A DNA stretch of 8,978 nucleotides from Devosia equisanguinis (GTDB lineage Bacteria > Pseudomonadota > Alphaproteobacteria > Rhizobiales > Devosiaceae), in the NCBI GenBank assembly GCA_945888565.1, contig CAMDAL010000155.1, positions 1 to 8,978 on the forward strand, written 5' to 3'. Position 1 is the first letter of the stretch. Each line of letters opens with the position of its first letter. The position numbers were made by a program, and so were the translations under genes. Shown here in pieces: positions 1-6,287 of the stretch. Below the pieces are notes generated by a model that searched no databases, was not told the origin of the DNA, and saw nothing but the letters and a program-made list of their open reading frames with translations.

Positions 1-1050
1 CGCTGCAACTTCACCAACGTCAACGCCACGCTGAAGGTCGGGCGCGACCGGTTCATCAGCCAGAACCCGCGCTTCGCGCTTTCGGCGCTGGCCCGCTACA
101 CGCCGGAGCATTTCATCGGGCTGGTCGATGCCTACGGCATCAGCTTCCACGAGAAAACGCTGGGGCAGCTGTTCTGTGATGGCTCGAGCGCGCAGATCGT
201 CAACCTGCTGACTGCGGAGATGCGCAAGGCGAAGGTGACGCTGCAGCTCTCGACCGAGATCACCGGCGTGAGCCATGCCGACGGGCGCTTCGCGGTGGAA
301 ACGACCGACGGCGACTTCAGCGCGCAGAGCCTGGTGGTGGCGACGGGGGGCAAGTCGATCCCCAAAATGGGCGCAACGGGCTACGCCTATCAGTTGGCGA
401 CACAGTTCGGGCTCAAGGTGACGGAGAGCCGCCCTGCCCTCGTGCCGCTGACCTTCGAGCCGCGCATTCTCGAGCGGCTGGCGCCGCTCTCGGGCATTGC
501 GGTGGACCCGACGCGGATTTCGGTCGGCAAGCGCGGCTTCGAGGAAGCGATGCTGTTCACGCATCGCGGGCTGAGCGGCCCGGCGATCCTGCAGATTTCG
601 AGCTACTGGCGCGAAGGCGACGCGATCGTCATCGACCTGTTCCCGACCGGCAATCTCGGCGACATCCTGCGCAAGGCGCGGGCGGAATCGCCAAAACAGC
701 ATCTGCAGACGATCCTCTCCTGGCACCTGTCGAAGCGGCTGGCGCAGATGCTGGCCGAGGATATCGGCATCCAGTCCATGATGGGCGACATGTCGGACAA
801 GACCTTCGCCAAGATCGAGGATGCGCTGCGGGGCTGGACCATCAAGCCGACCGGGTCCGAGGGCTATCGCACGGCCGAAGTGACGCTGGGCGGCATCGAC
901 ACGGACGGGCTCGATTCCAACACCATGCAGGCGCGGACCGTGCCGGGGCTGTATTTCGTCGGCGAAGCGGTGGATGTCACCGGCTGGCTCGGCGGGTACA
1001 ACTTCCAGTGGGCCTGGGCCAGCGGCTGGGCGGCTGGGCAGGTGGCTTAG
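1..1050 (+). CDS. NAD(P)/FAD-dependent oxidoreductase, BaiN/RdsA (HI0933-like) family, 5'-truncated by window edge
   Basis: A flavoprotein of the HI0933/BaiN/RdsA family, expected to be a cytosolic FAD-binding reductase; its substrate is unknown. The frame is open from base 1, and the visible 349 residues begin RCNFTN, the family's conserved GRCNxTN block just after the N-terminal FAD-binding Rossmann segment. Family members are usually about 390-400 residues, so roughly 40-50 N-terminal residues, including the GxGxxG loop, lie outside the window. Further family marks are ATGGKSIPKMGATG (about nt 340-381), the RPALVPL segment, and the C-terminal FAD-contacting region GLYFVGEAVDVTGWLGGYNF leading into QWAWASGWAAG (about nt 943-1041). 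The stop is TAG at 1048-1050. An internal ATG at 220 is not the start, because strongly conserved residues precede it. The family is certain. Naming it baiN or tying it to bile-acid chemistry would be unjustified. A gap of 74 bp separates it from the next gene. Confidence 0.93.
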   Translation, partial: RCNFTNVNATLKVGRDRFISQNPRFALSALARYTPEHFIGLVDAYGISFHEKTLGQLFCDGSSAQIVNLLTAEMRKAKVTLQLSTEITGVSHADGRFAVETTDGDFSAQSLVVATGGKSIPKMGATGYAYQLATQFGLKVTESRPALVPLTFEPRILERLAPLSGIAVDPTRISVGKRGFEEAMLFTHRGLSGPAILQISSYWREGDAIVIDLFPTGNLGDILRKARAESPKQHLQTILSWHLSKRLAQMLAEDIGIQSMMGDMSDKTFAKIEDALRGWTIKPTGSEGYRTAEVTLGGIDTDGLDSNTMQARTVPGLYFVGEAVDVTGWLGGYNFQWAWASGWAAGQVA

Positions 1051-1070
1051 CCAACCTATGACGAACTCGA

Positions 1071-1076
1071 CTTGAC
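1071..1076 (+). promoter_or_regulatory. possible -35 element (CTTGAC) of the Gfo/Idh gene
   Basis: CTTGAC matches the alphaproteobacterial housekeeping -35 consensus and sits in the short gap before the downstream oxidoreductase. At the usual 17-bp spacing the -10 would be ACTCTG, a poor match, so this is only a candidate. If it is real, the gene at 1125 is transcribed independently of the upstream flavoprotein gene. Confidence 0.25.
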
Positions 1077-1124
1077 CTGTCCGGCCCGCTACCACTCTGC
1101 CCCGTCATTCGGAGGAGTTGTGCG

Positions 1125-2138
1125 ATGGCCGAGAAGAAAATCCGGTGGGGTATCCTGTCGACCGCCAATATCGGGCTGAAGAAGGTCACCCCGGCGATTC
1201 TGAAGTCGCCGCTGAGCGAAGTCGTTGCCGTTGCGTCGCGCGACAAGTCGAAGGCCGAGGGATATATCGCGGAACTCGGGTTGACCGGCAAGGCGCGCGC
1301 ATATGGCAGCTACGAGGAGCTGTTCGCAGATCCGAGCATCGACGCCATCTACAACCCGCTGCCCAACCATCTGCATGTCGAGATGACGCTGGCGGCGGCG
1401 AAGGCCGGCAAGCACGTGCTGTGCGAAAAGCCGATCGCCATCAACGCGAAGGAAGCCGAGCAGCTTCGGCAGATCCCCGCCGGGATCAAGTTCTACGAAG
1501 CCTTCATGGTGCGGTACCATCCGCAATGGGCGCGGGCCCGCGAGATCATCCGCTCGGGTGAACTGGGCGAACTGCGCGCCGTACGCGGCACCTTCACCTA
1601 CTACCTCACCGACCCCGCCAACGTGCGCAACCAGGTCGATATTGGCGGTGGCGGCATCTACGACATCGGCTGCTACCCGATCACCGCGGCGCGCTTCATG
1701 TTCGACGCCGAGCCGCTGCGGGCGGTGTCGCTGGTCGACCGCGACCCGGTGATGAAGACCGACCGGCTGGCCTCGGTGATGATGGATTTCGGCGGCGGCA
1801 AGCAGGCGAGCTTCATCTGCTCGACGCAGACCAATCTCGGCCAGTCGCTCGAAGTGCTGGGCACCAAGGGCCGGCTGCAGCTGCTGGTGCCATTCACGCC
1901 AAACGCGGACTCGCCGACCGCCATCCTCGTCGACCGCGACTACGACGTGAGCGGCAACATGGCGCGCCGCGAGATCATCGCCCCCTGCGACCAGTACACC
2001 GAGCAGGCAAATGCCTTCTGCCGCTCCATCCTCGACGACAAGCCGCTCGAATGGGGTGTCGAGGACGCCATCAGGACCATGCGCGTTATCGACGCCGTGT
2101 ACGAGAGCGAGAAGACCGGCGGCTGGGCCCAAGTCTAG
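1125..2138 (+). CDS. Gfo/Idh/MocA family oxidoreductase
   Basis: A 337-residue NAD(P)-dependent dehydrogenase, normal length for the family. Such enzymes usually oxidise or reduce sugars, sugar derivatives or inositols in the cytosol. The N-terminal Rossmann fold opens with WGILSTANIG (residues 8-17), the dinucleotide-binding turn as found in the xylose-dehydrogenase/dihydrodiol-dehydrogenase-like branch. The family signature EKP is at 101-103, its lysine being the usual catalytic residue. The C-terminal half carries GGGGIYDIGCYPI (174-186), which holds the conserved D-x-G-x-Y set (Asp180, Tyr184). The start is well supported: GGAGGAG at 1111-1117 lies 7 nt before the ATG. The next gene begins more than 100 bp downstream and no sugar transporter or kinase adjoins, so the context does not reveal the substrate. 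D-xylose 1-dehydrogenase or a trans-dihydrodiol dehydrogenase-like enzyme are both possible. Confidence 0.92.
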   Translation: MAEKKIRWGILSTANIGLKKVTPAILKSPLSEVVAVASRDKSKAEGYIAELGLTGKARAYGSYEELFADPSIDAIYNPLPNHLHVEMTLAAAKAGKHVLCEKPIAINAKEAEQLRQIPAGIKFYEAFMVRYHPQWARAREIIRSGELGELRAVRGTFTYYLTDPANVRNQVDIGGGGIYDIGCYPITAARFMFDAEPLRAVSLVDRDPVMKTDRLASVMMDFGGGKQASFICSTQTNLGQSLEVLGTKGRLQLLVPFTPNADSPTAILVDRDYDVSGNMARREIIAPCDQYTEQANAFCRSILDDKPLEWGVEDAIRTMRVIDAVYESEKTGGWAQV

Positions 2139-2160
2139 ACCAGCCCTGACGCAAACGGAT

Positions 2161-2184
2161 GGCTGGCGCCGCCCGGCGCCGGCC
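2161..2184 (+). terminator. GC-rich hairpin after the Gfo/Idh gene, possible weak terminator
   Basis: GGCTGGCGCC and GGCGCCGGCC can pair as a 10-bp stem (one G-U) around a GCCC tetraloop, starting 22 bp after the stop at 2138. The sequence that follows (GCCCTTGCGCTT) has only scattered Ts, so intrinsic termination would be inefficient. It may instead be a 3'-end stabiliser or chance pairing in GC-rich DNA. Confidence 0.35.
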
Positions 2185-2249
2185 GCCCTTGCGCTTGAGC
2201 GGCGGACATGGAAGGTGCACGGTCACTTCCCCGCCGCTCCGGAATCGCC

Positions 2250-3134
2250 ATGTCGCCGCGCGACCTGATCCTCGCCCTGTTCGTGGTCACCGTCTGGGGC
2301 GTCAACTTCGTCGCCATCCGCTGGGGCGTGGACGAAGTGGCACCCCTGCTGATGACGGCGTTGCGCTATCTGCTGGCCGCGTTGCCGGCAGTGTTCTTTA
2401 TCCGCCGGCCGGCCGTGTCGTGGACCATCCTGATCGGCTACGGCTTCGCCATCGGTGTCGCCCAGTTCGGGCTACTGTTCGTGTCTATCAAGCTCGGCAT
2501 GCCGGCGGGGTTGAGTTCGCTGGTGATGCAGTTGCAGGCGTTCTTCACCATCGGACTGGCAGTGCTTTTCCTAGGAGAGCGGCCAAGCCCGGTGCAGTGG
2601 CTGGGCGCGGCGGTGGCGTTTGCCGGTATTGGGGCGATCGCGCTGGAGCGGCTCGACGGCGCTGGGTTGATCCCGCTGCTGATGACGATCGCGGCGGCCT
2701 TCTTCTGGGGTGTCGGGAACATCGTCACCAAGCGGGCCGGTCAGATCGACATGCTGGGGTTCGTTGTCTGGTCAGCGCTGGTGCCGCCGATCCCGCTGCT
2801 GGCACTGTCGCTGCTGTTCGAAGGGCCGGGTGCAATCCCGGCGGCGATGCAGAACCTCACCCTCATTGGAGCCAGCTCGCTGTTGTTCATTTCCTACGGC
2901 GCGACGCTGTTCGGCTACGGGACCTGGAGCATGCTGCTGTCGCGCTATCCGGCGGGGCTGGTGGCGCCGTTCTCGCTGCTGGTGCCGATCGCGGGGATCG
3001 GTAGCGCCGCGCTGCTGCTGGGCGAGGCCATTTCGGGGATCGAGATTGCCGGCAGCGTGCTGGTGTTCGCCGGCCTGTTGCTCAACGTGTTCGGGCCGAG
3101 GCTACTGGCGCGGCGAGGGCCGGGTACCCTCTGA
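2250..3134 (+). CDS. eamA: DMT-superfamily transporter, EamA (cysteine/O-acetylserine exporter)-like
   Basis: A 294-residue inner-membrane protein of the drug/metabolite transporter superfamily, with two EamA repeats (about residues 5-131 and 146-281) giving ten predicted transmembrane helices. From memory it resembles E. coli EamA (YdeD), which exports cysteine and O-acetylserine, closely along its whole length: VWGVNF in TM1, GYG near 63-65, LGMPAGLSSLV (82-92), QAFFT (96-100), the GER end of repeat 1 (109-111), FGYGTW (221-226), APFSLLVP (239-246) and a final NVFG. The substrate is inferred from that resemblance. An in-frame ATG at 2208 would add 14 hydrophilic residues. I prefer 2250 because MSPRDLILAL aligns with the family's normal N-terminus and GGA lies 6 nt upstream, although this Shine-Dalgarno is weak. 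The gene converges on gyrA with a 78-bp gap holding a terminator. Confidence 0.86.
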   Translation: MSPRDLILALFVVTVWGVNFVAIRWGVDEVAPLLMTALRYLLAALPAVFFIRRPAVSWTILIGYGFAIGVAQFGLLFVSIKLGMPAGLSSLVMQLQAFFTIGLAVLFLGERPSPVQWLGAAVAFAGIGAIALERLDGAGLIPLLMTIAAAFFWGVGNIVTKRAGQIDMLGFVVWSALVPPIPLLALSLLFEGPGAIPAAMQNLTLIGASSLLFISYGATLFGYGTWSMLLSRYPAGLVAPFSLLVPIAGIGSAALLLGEAISGIEIAGSVLVFAGLLLNVFGPRLLARRGPGTL

Positions 3135-3157
3135 GGCGGGGCGAGGCGGAAACAGAA

Positions 3158-3185
3158 AGGACGCCGTCGGTGCTGACGGCGTCCT
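3158..3185 (-). terminator. intrinsic terminator of gyrA in the convergent eamA/gyrA gap
   Basis: AGGACGCCGTC and GACGGCGTCCT form a perfect 11-bp stem with a 6-nt loop. On the minus strand the stem is followed by TTCTGTTTCC, a T-rich tail as expected for a Rho-independent terminator, and the hairpin begins 27 nt after the gyrA stop. On the plus strand no T-run follows, so any effect on eamA transcripts would come from the hairpin alone. Confidence 0.85.
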
Positions 3186-3212
3186 CGGAACTCCGGGTTC
3201 AAACCAGACGGA

Positions 3213-5996
3213 TTATTCTTCCGCCGGCCCGTCCTCACCCACCGGTTCGTCGCTCTCGGGCTCGCTGATACGCTCGACTGCCACCACCTTTTCGCCATCG
3301 GCGGTGCGGAAGACGCGAACGCCCTTCGACGAGCGGCTGGTGTAGCGGATGCCGTTGACCGGCACGCGGATCAGCTGGGCGCCGTCGGAGATCAGCATGA
3401 TCTGGTCGGCATCCTCAACCGGGAAGGCGGCGACGAGGCGGCCGATCTCGGCGGTCTTGGTCTGGTCGGTGGCCTTGATGCCCTTGCCGCCGCGGTTCGA
3501 GATGCGGAACTCGTAGCTGGACGACCGCTTGCCGAAGCCAAACTCGGTGATGGTGAGGACGAACTGCTCGGCCGCGCCCATCGCGATATACCGCGCCTCG
3601 TCGATCGAGGCGACCTCGCCGGCGCCCTCCTCGGCTTCCTCAGTCGTATCGACCTCGGGTTCGGCCTCGACCTCGTCGCCGGTCGCGGCGCGACGGATAG
3701 CGCCCGACTGCTTGAGGTATGCCTCACGCTCAGCCGGCGTGGCATCGACATGGCGCAGTATCGACATCGAGATGACGTTGTCGCCTTCGCTGAGCGAAAT
3801 GCCGCGCACGCCGGTCGAGGTGCCGGTCGAGCCGTTGCCGCCGAACACCCGGATGTCGGAGGTCTGGAAACGGACCGCCTGGCCAAGCGAGGTGGTCAGC
3901 AACACGTCATCGGTTTCCTGGCTGAGTTCGACGCCGATGATCGACTGGCTCGGATCATCGAACTCCATGACGCGCTTGCCCAGCGTCGTGCGGGGCACGC
4001 AGTCACTAAGCTTGTTGCGCCGGATGCCGCCGGTATTGGTGGCGAACATCACGTCGTGGTTCAGCCATTCGGCCTCGTCCTCAGGCAAGGGCACGATGGA
4101 GGTGATGCGCTCGCCCGGATCGAGCGGCAGCATGTTGACCATGGCACGACCACGGCCCTGCGGCTCCGCGATAGGCAGGCGCCAGACCTTCATCTTGTAG
4201 ACCTGGCCGAGCGACGAGAAGAACAGCACCGGCGCATGCGTCGAGGCGACGAACAGGCGCGACACGAAATCCGCGTCCCGCGTCGACATGCCGGAGCGGC
4301 CCTTGCCGCCACGGCGCTGCGAACGGTAGGCCGAGAGCGGCACGCGCTTGATGTAGCCTTCGTGGGTGACGGTGACGACCATCTCCTCGCGGGCGATGAG
4401 GTCCTCGTCCTCGAAGTCGCCGGCCGCCTCGTCGATGGCGGTCTTGCGCGGGGTGTTGAACTGGTCCTTCACCGCGATGAGTTCGTCGCGGATGATGGTC
4501 ATCACCCGGTCGCGCGAGCGCAGGATGTCGAGGAAGTCGGCGATGTCGACGCCGAGGCCGTTAAGCTCCTCGCCGATTTCGTCGCGGCCGAGCGCGGTGA
4601 GGCGGCTGAGGGTCAGCGCCAGGATGGCACGAGCCTGCTCGTCCGACAGCCTGAAGGTGCCGTCTTCGTTGATGGTGTGGCGCGGATCGTCGATCAGCGC
4701 GATCAGCGGCGCCACGTCACGCGACGGCCAGTCGCGTTCCATCAGCCGCTCGCGCGCCGTGCCCGCATCGGGAGAGGTGCGGATCGTCGCGATGACTTCG
4801 TCGATATTGGCCACCGCGACGGCGAGCCCGACGAGGATGTGGGCGCGGTCCCGCGCCTTGTTGAGCAGGAACCGGGCCCGGCGGGTGACCACTTCCTCGC
4901 GGAACTCGAGGAAGGCGCCGAGGATGCCCCTGAGGTTCATCAGCTCGGGCTTGCCGCCGTTCAGCGCAACGAAGTTGCAGCCGAACGAATCCTGCAGCTG
5001 GGTGAAGCGGTAGAGCTGGTTCAGCACCACGTCGGGGACGGCGTCGCGCTTCAGCTCGATGACGACGCGCATGCCGTTGCGGTCGGACTCGTCACGGACG
5101 TCGGAGATGCCTTCGATACGCTTCTCGCGCACCAACTCGGCGATCTTCTCGATCATCACCGACTTGTTCACCTGGTACGGAATCTCGGTGACGATGACCG
5201 CCTCGCGGCCGCCGCGCATCTCCTCGACATGCGACTTGCCGCGCACGAGGATGGAGCCACGGCCGGTCTCGTAGGCCTGGCGGATGCCCGAACGGCCGAG
5301 GATGATGCCTGCAGTCGGGAAATCCGGCCCCGGCAGAACCGTCATCAGTTCTTCGGTGAGCGCGTCGGGGTTGTCCATCATCATCAGGACAGCGTCGATT
5401 ACCTCGCCCAGATTATGGGTCGGGACGTTGGTCGCCATGCCCACGGCGATGCCGGAGCCACCATTGACCAGCAGGTTCGGGAACCGCGCCGGCAGCACGG
5501 TAGGTTCCTGCTCGGACGCGTCGTAGTTGTCCTTGAAGTTGACGGTGTCCTTGTCGAGATCCTCGAGCATGAAGCCCGTGATCTTCTCCATGCGCACTTC
5601 GGTGTAGCGCATGGCGGCCGGCATATCGCCGTCGACCGAGCCGAAATTGCCCTGCCCGTCGATCAACGTCACGCGCAGGGAGAACTCCTGCGCCATGCGG
5701 ACCAGGGACATGTAGACTGCATCGTTCGAGTGCGGGTGATACTTGCCGATCACGTCGCCGACCACACGGGCCGACTTGCGGTACGGCCGGTTCCACTCGT
5801 AGCCCTGCTCGTACATCGAGTAGAGGATGCGCCGGTGCACCGGCTTCAACCCGTCGCGAACGTCGGGGAGCGCGCGCGACACGATCACGCTCATCGCGTA
5901 ATCGAGGTACGACTGGCGCATCTCGTCGGAGATGGAGACCGGGGCGATGTCGGAAGGCGGCAGTGCGCCGTTCTGGTCTTCGGGCTTGTCTGTCAC
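3213..5996 (-). CDS. gyrA: DNA gyrase subunit A
   Basis: The 927-residue DNA breakage-reunion subunit of gyrase, acting with GyrB (not in this window) to introduce negative supercoils. The N-terminal part follows the alphaproteobacterial pattern: DIAPVSISDEM, then YLDYAMSVIVSRALPDVRDG (30-49). The catalytic pair is Arg130-Tyr131 in AAMRYTE, equivalent to E. coli Arg121-Tyr122. A GyrA box QRRGGKG (560-566) in the C-terminal beta-pinwheel marks it as gyrase rather than topoisomerase IV. The pinwheel carries an acidic insertion (about 774-793), and the tail is acidic. The odd point is helix 4: HPHSNDAVYM (87-96) replaces the usual HPHGDSAVYD, so the E. coli 81, 82, 83 and 87 positions are Ser90, Asn91, Asp92 and Met96. 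The start is GTG at 5994-5996. A stop in the same frame (6006-6008) rules out any earlier start and the next Met (26) is inside conserved sequence. No Shine-Dalgarno is evident. Confidence 0.98.
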   Translation of the reverse strand: MTDKPEDQNGALPPSDIAPVSISDEMRQSYLDYAMSVIVSRALPDVRDGLKPVHRRILYSMYEQGYEWNRPYRKSARVVGDVIGKYHPHSNDAVYMSLVRMAQEFSLRVTLIDGQGNFGSVDGDMPAAMRYTEVRMEKITGFMLEDLDKDTVNFKDNYDASEQEPTVLPARFPNLLVNGGSGIAVGMATNVPTHNLGEVIDAVLMMMDNPDALTEELMTVLPGPDFPTAGIILGRSGIRQAYETGRGSILVRGKSHVEEMRGGREAVIVTEIPYQVNKSVMIEKIAELVREKRIEGISDVRDESDRNGMRVVIELKRDAVPDVVLNQLYRFTQLQDSFGCNFVALNGGKPELMNLRGILGAFLEFREEVVTRRARFLLNKARDRAHILVGLAVAVANIDEVIATIRTSPDAGTARERLMERDWPSRDVAPLIALIDDPRHTINEDGTFRLSDEQARAILALTLSRLTALGRDEIGEELNGLGVDIADFLDILRSRDRVMTIIRDELIAVKDQFNTPRKTAIDEAAGDFEDEDLIAREEMVVTVTHEGYIKRVPLSAYRSQRRGGKGRSGMSTRDADFVSRLFVASTHAPVLFFSSLGQVYKMKVWRLPIAEPQGRGRAMVNMLPLDPGERITSIVPLPEDEAEWLNHDVMFATNTGGIRRNKLSDCVPRTTLGKRVMEFDDPSQSIIGVELSQETDDVLLTTSLGQAVRFQTSDIRVFGGNGSTGTSTGVRGISLSEGDNVISMSILRHVDATPAEREAYLKQSGAIRRAATGDEVEAEPEVDTTEEAEEGAGEVASIDEARYIAMGAAEQFVLTITEFGFGKRSSSYEFRISNRGGKGIKATDQTKTAEIGRLVAAFPVEDADQIMLISDGAQLIRVPVNGIRYTSRSSKGVRVFRTADGEKVVAVERISEPESDEPVGEDGPAEE

Positions 5997-6127
5997 GGGG
6001 CCGTTTTACAACTGTGAACGCTGGGTTGTGGGTCTATGCGATTCCGGTGCCAAAGACCAATGATGACCGGCGTTTCGGGCAGGTGCCCGGCCGGTCTTCC
6101 ACGACTATCGCTATAGTTGACAATCAC

Positions 6128-6170
6128 GCCCAATTCGAGGCCCTGAAGGCCCAACTGTGACAAATTGGGC
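6128..6170 (+). repeat. inverted repeat GCCCAATT...AATTGGGC with a second competing left arm
   Basis: GCCCAATT (6128-6135) and AATTGGGC (6163-6170) are exact 8-bp inverted copies 27 nt apart. A further GCCCAA at 6149-6154 can also pair with TTGGGC (6165-6170), giving a tighter 6-bp hairpin with a 10-nt loop. No T-run follows on either strand, so it is not an intrinsic terminator. It could be a protein-binding site or a leader RNA structure; function unknown. Confidence 0.4.
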
Positions 6171-6273
6171 AAAAATGGCCTTGCGCGCGGCCCCTGCGCC
6201 GGCCCAGCGGCTGGACGAGCCGACTGTCAGGCCTTATTGAACGCGCCGCCAAGGGTGGGGGCTAGTCCGTTCC

Positions 6274-6278
6274 GGGAG
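6274..6278 (+). promoter_or_regulatory. Shine-Dalgarno GGGAG deciding the TTG start of the RND exporter
   Basis: GGGAG ends 9 nt before the TTG at 6288-6290. It is the only good ribosome-binding site in front of the conserved part of the exporter. The other in-frame TTGs fit less well: 6279 directly abuts GGGAG and 6165 has no Shine-Dalgarno. The TTG at 6306 is 27 nt away. No ATG or GTG occurs in frame before the first membrane helix. Confidence 0.6.
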
Positions 6279-6287
6279 TTGATTCTA

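Larger units (their letters stand above)
5997..6287. promoter_or_regulatory. divergent intergenic region between gyrA and the RND exporter gene
   Basis: This 291-bp non-coding stretch must hold the gyrA promoter (minus) and the promoter of the exporter operon (plus). Visible elements are a TTGACA box on the plus strand at 6117-6122 without a convincing -10 at 16-18 bp; a small palindrome ACTAT-CGCT-ATAGT at 6104-6117 abutting it; a 9-bp direct repeat CAACTGTGA at 6009-6017 and 6152-6160; and an inverted repeat GCCCAATT/AATTGGGC (6128-6135, 6163-6170). The exporter frame is open back to a TTG at 6165, but the 6165-6287 translation is Gly/Ala/Pro/Arg-rich without family character and looks untranslated. 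I cannot assign either transcription start. Confidence 0.5.

Noticed and set aside
1089..2132. A 347-codon open frame on the minus strand opposite the Gfo/Idh gene
   Set aside because: Antisense shadow: compositionally biased translation with no recognisable motifs, fully covered by a clear oxidoreductase with a strong Shine-Dalgarno.
2159..3004. A 281-codon plus-strand frame overlapping eamA in another frame
   Set aside because: Arg/Gly/Ala-rich translation without membrane helices; the other frame encodes a convincing ten-helix EamA protein.
5709..5729. Possibility that the odd GyrA motif is a pair of compensating frameshift errors
   Set aside because: Shifting the frame over these codons does not restore HPHGDSAVYD, and the flanking frame is conserved on both sides without length change. 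Real substitutions are more likely, though raw reads would settle it.
3750..6017. A 755-codon open frame on the plus strand opposite gyrA
   Set aside because: It is the antisense shadow of gyrA in high-GC DNA. Its translation is rich in His/Arg/Asp/Val with no domain or membrane pattern, and gyrA on the other strand is unmistakable.
6117..6122. Perfect TTGACA as a plus-strand -35 promoter element
   Set aside because: No acceptable -10 hexamer lies 16-18 bp downstream (the bases there are GC-rich), so I do not call a promoter on this match alone.
5963..6160. A 65-codon plus-strand frame spanning the gyrA start and the intergenic region
   Set aside because: It overlaps the gyrA start on the opposite strand and has no Shine-Dalgarno or family character. 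It most likely arises by chance.
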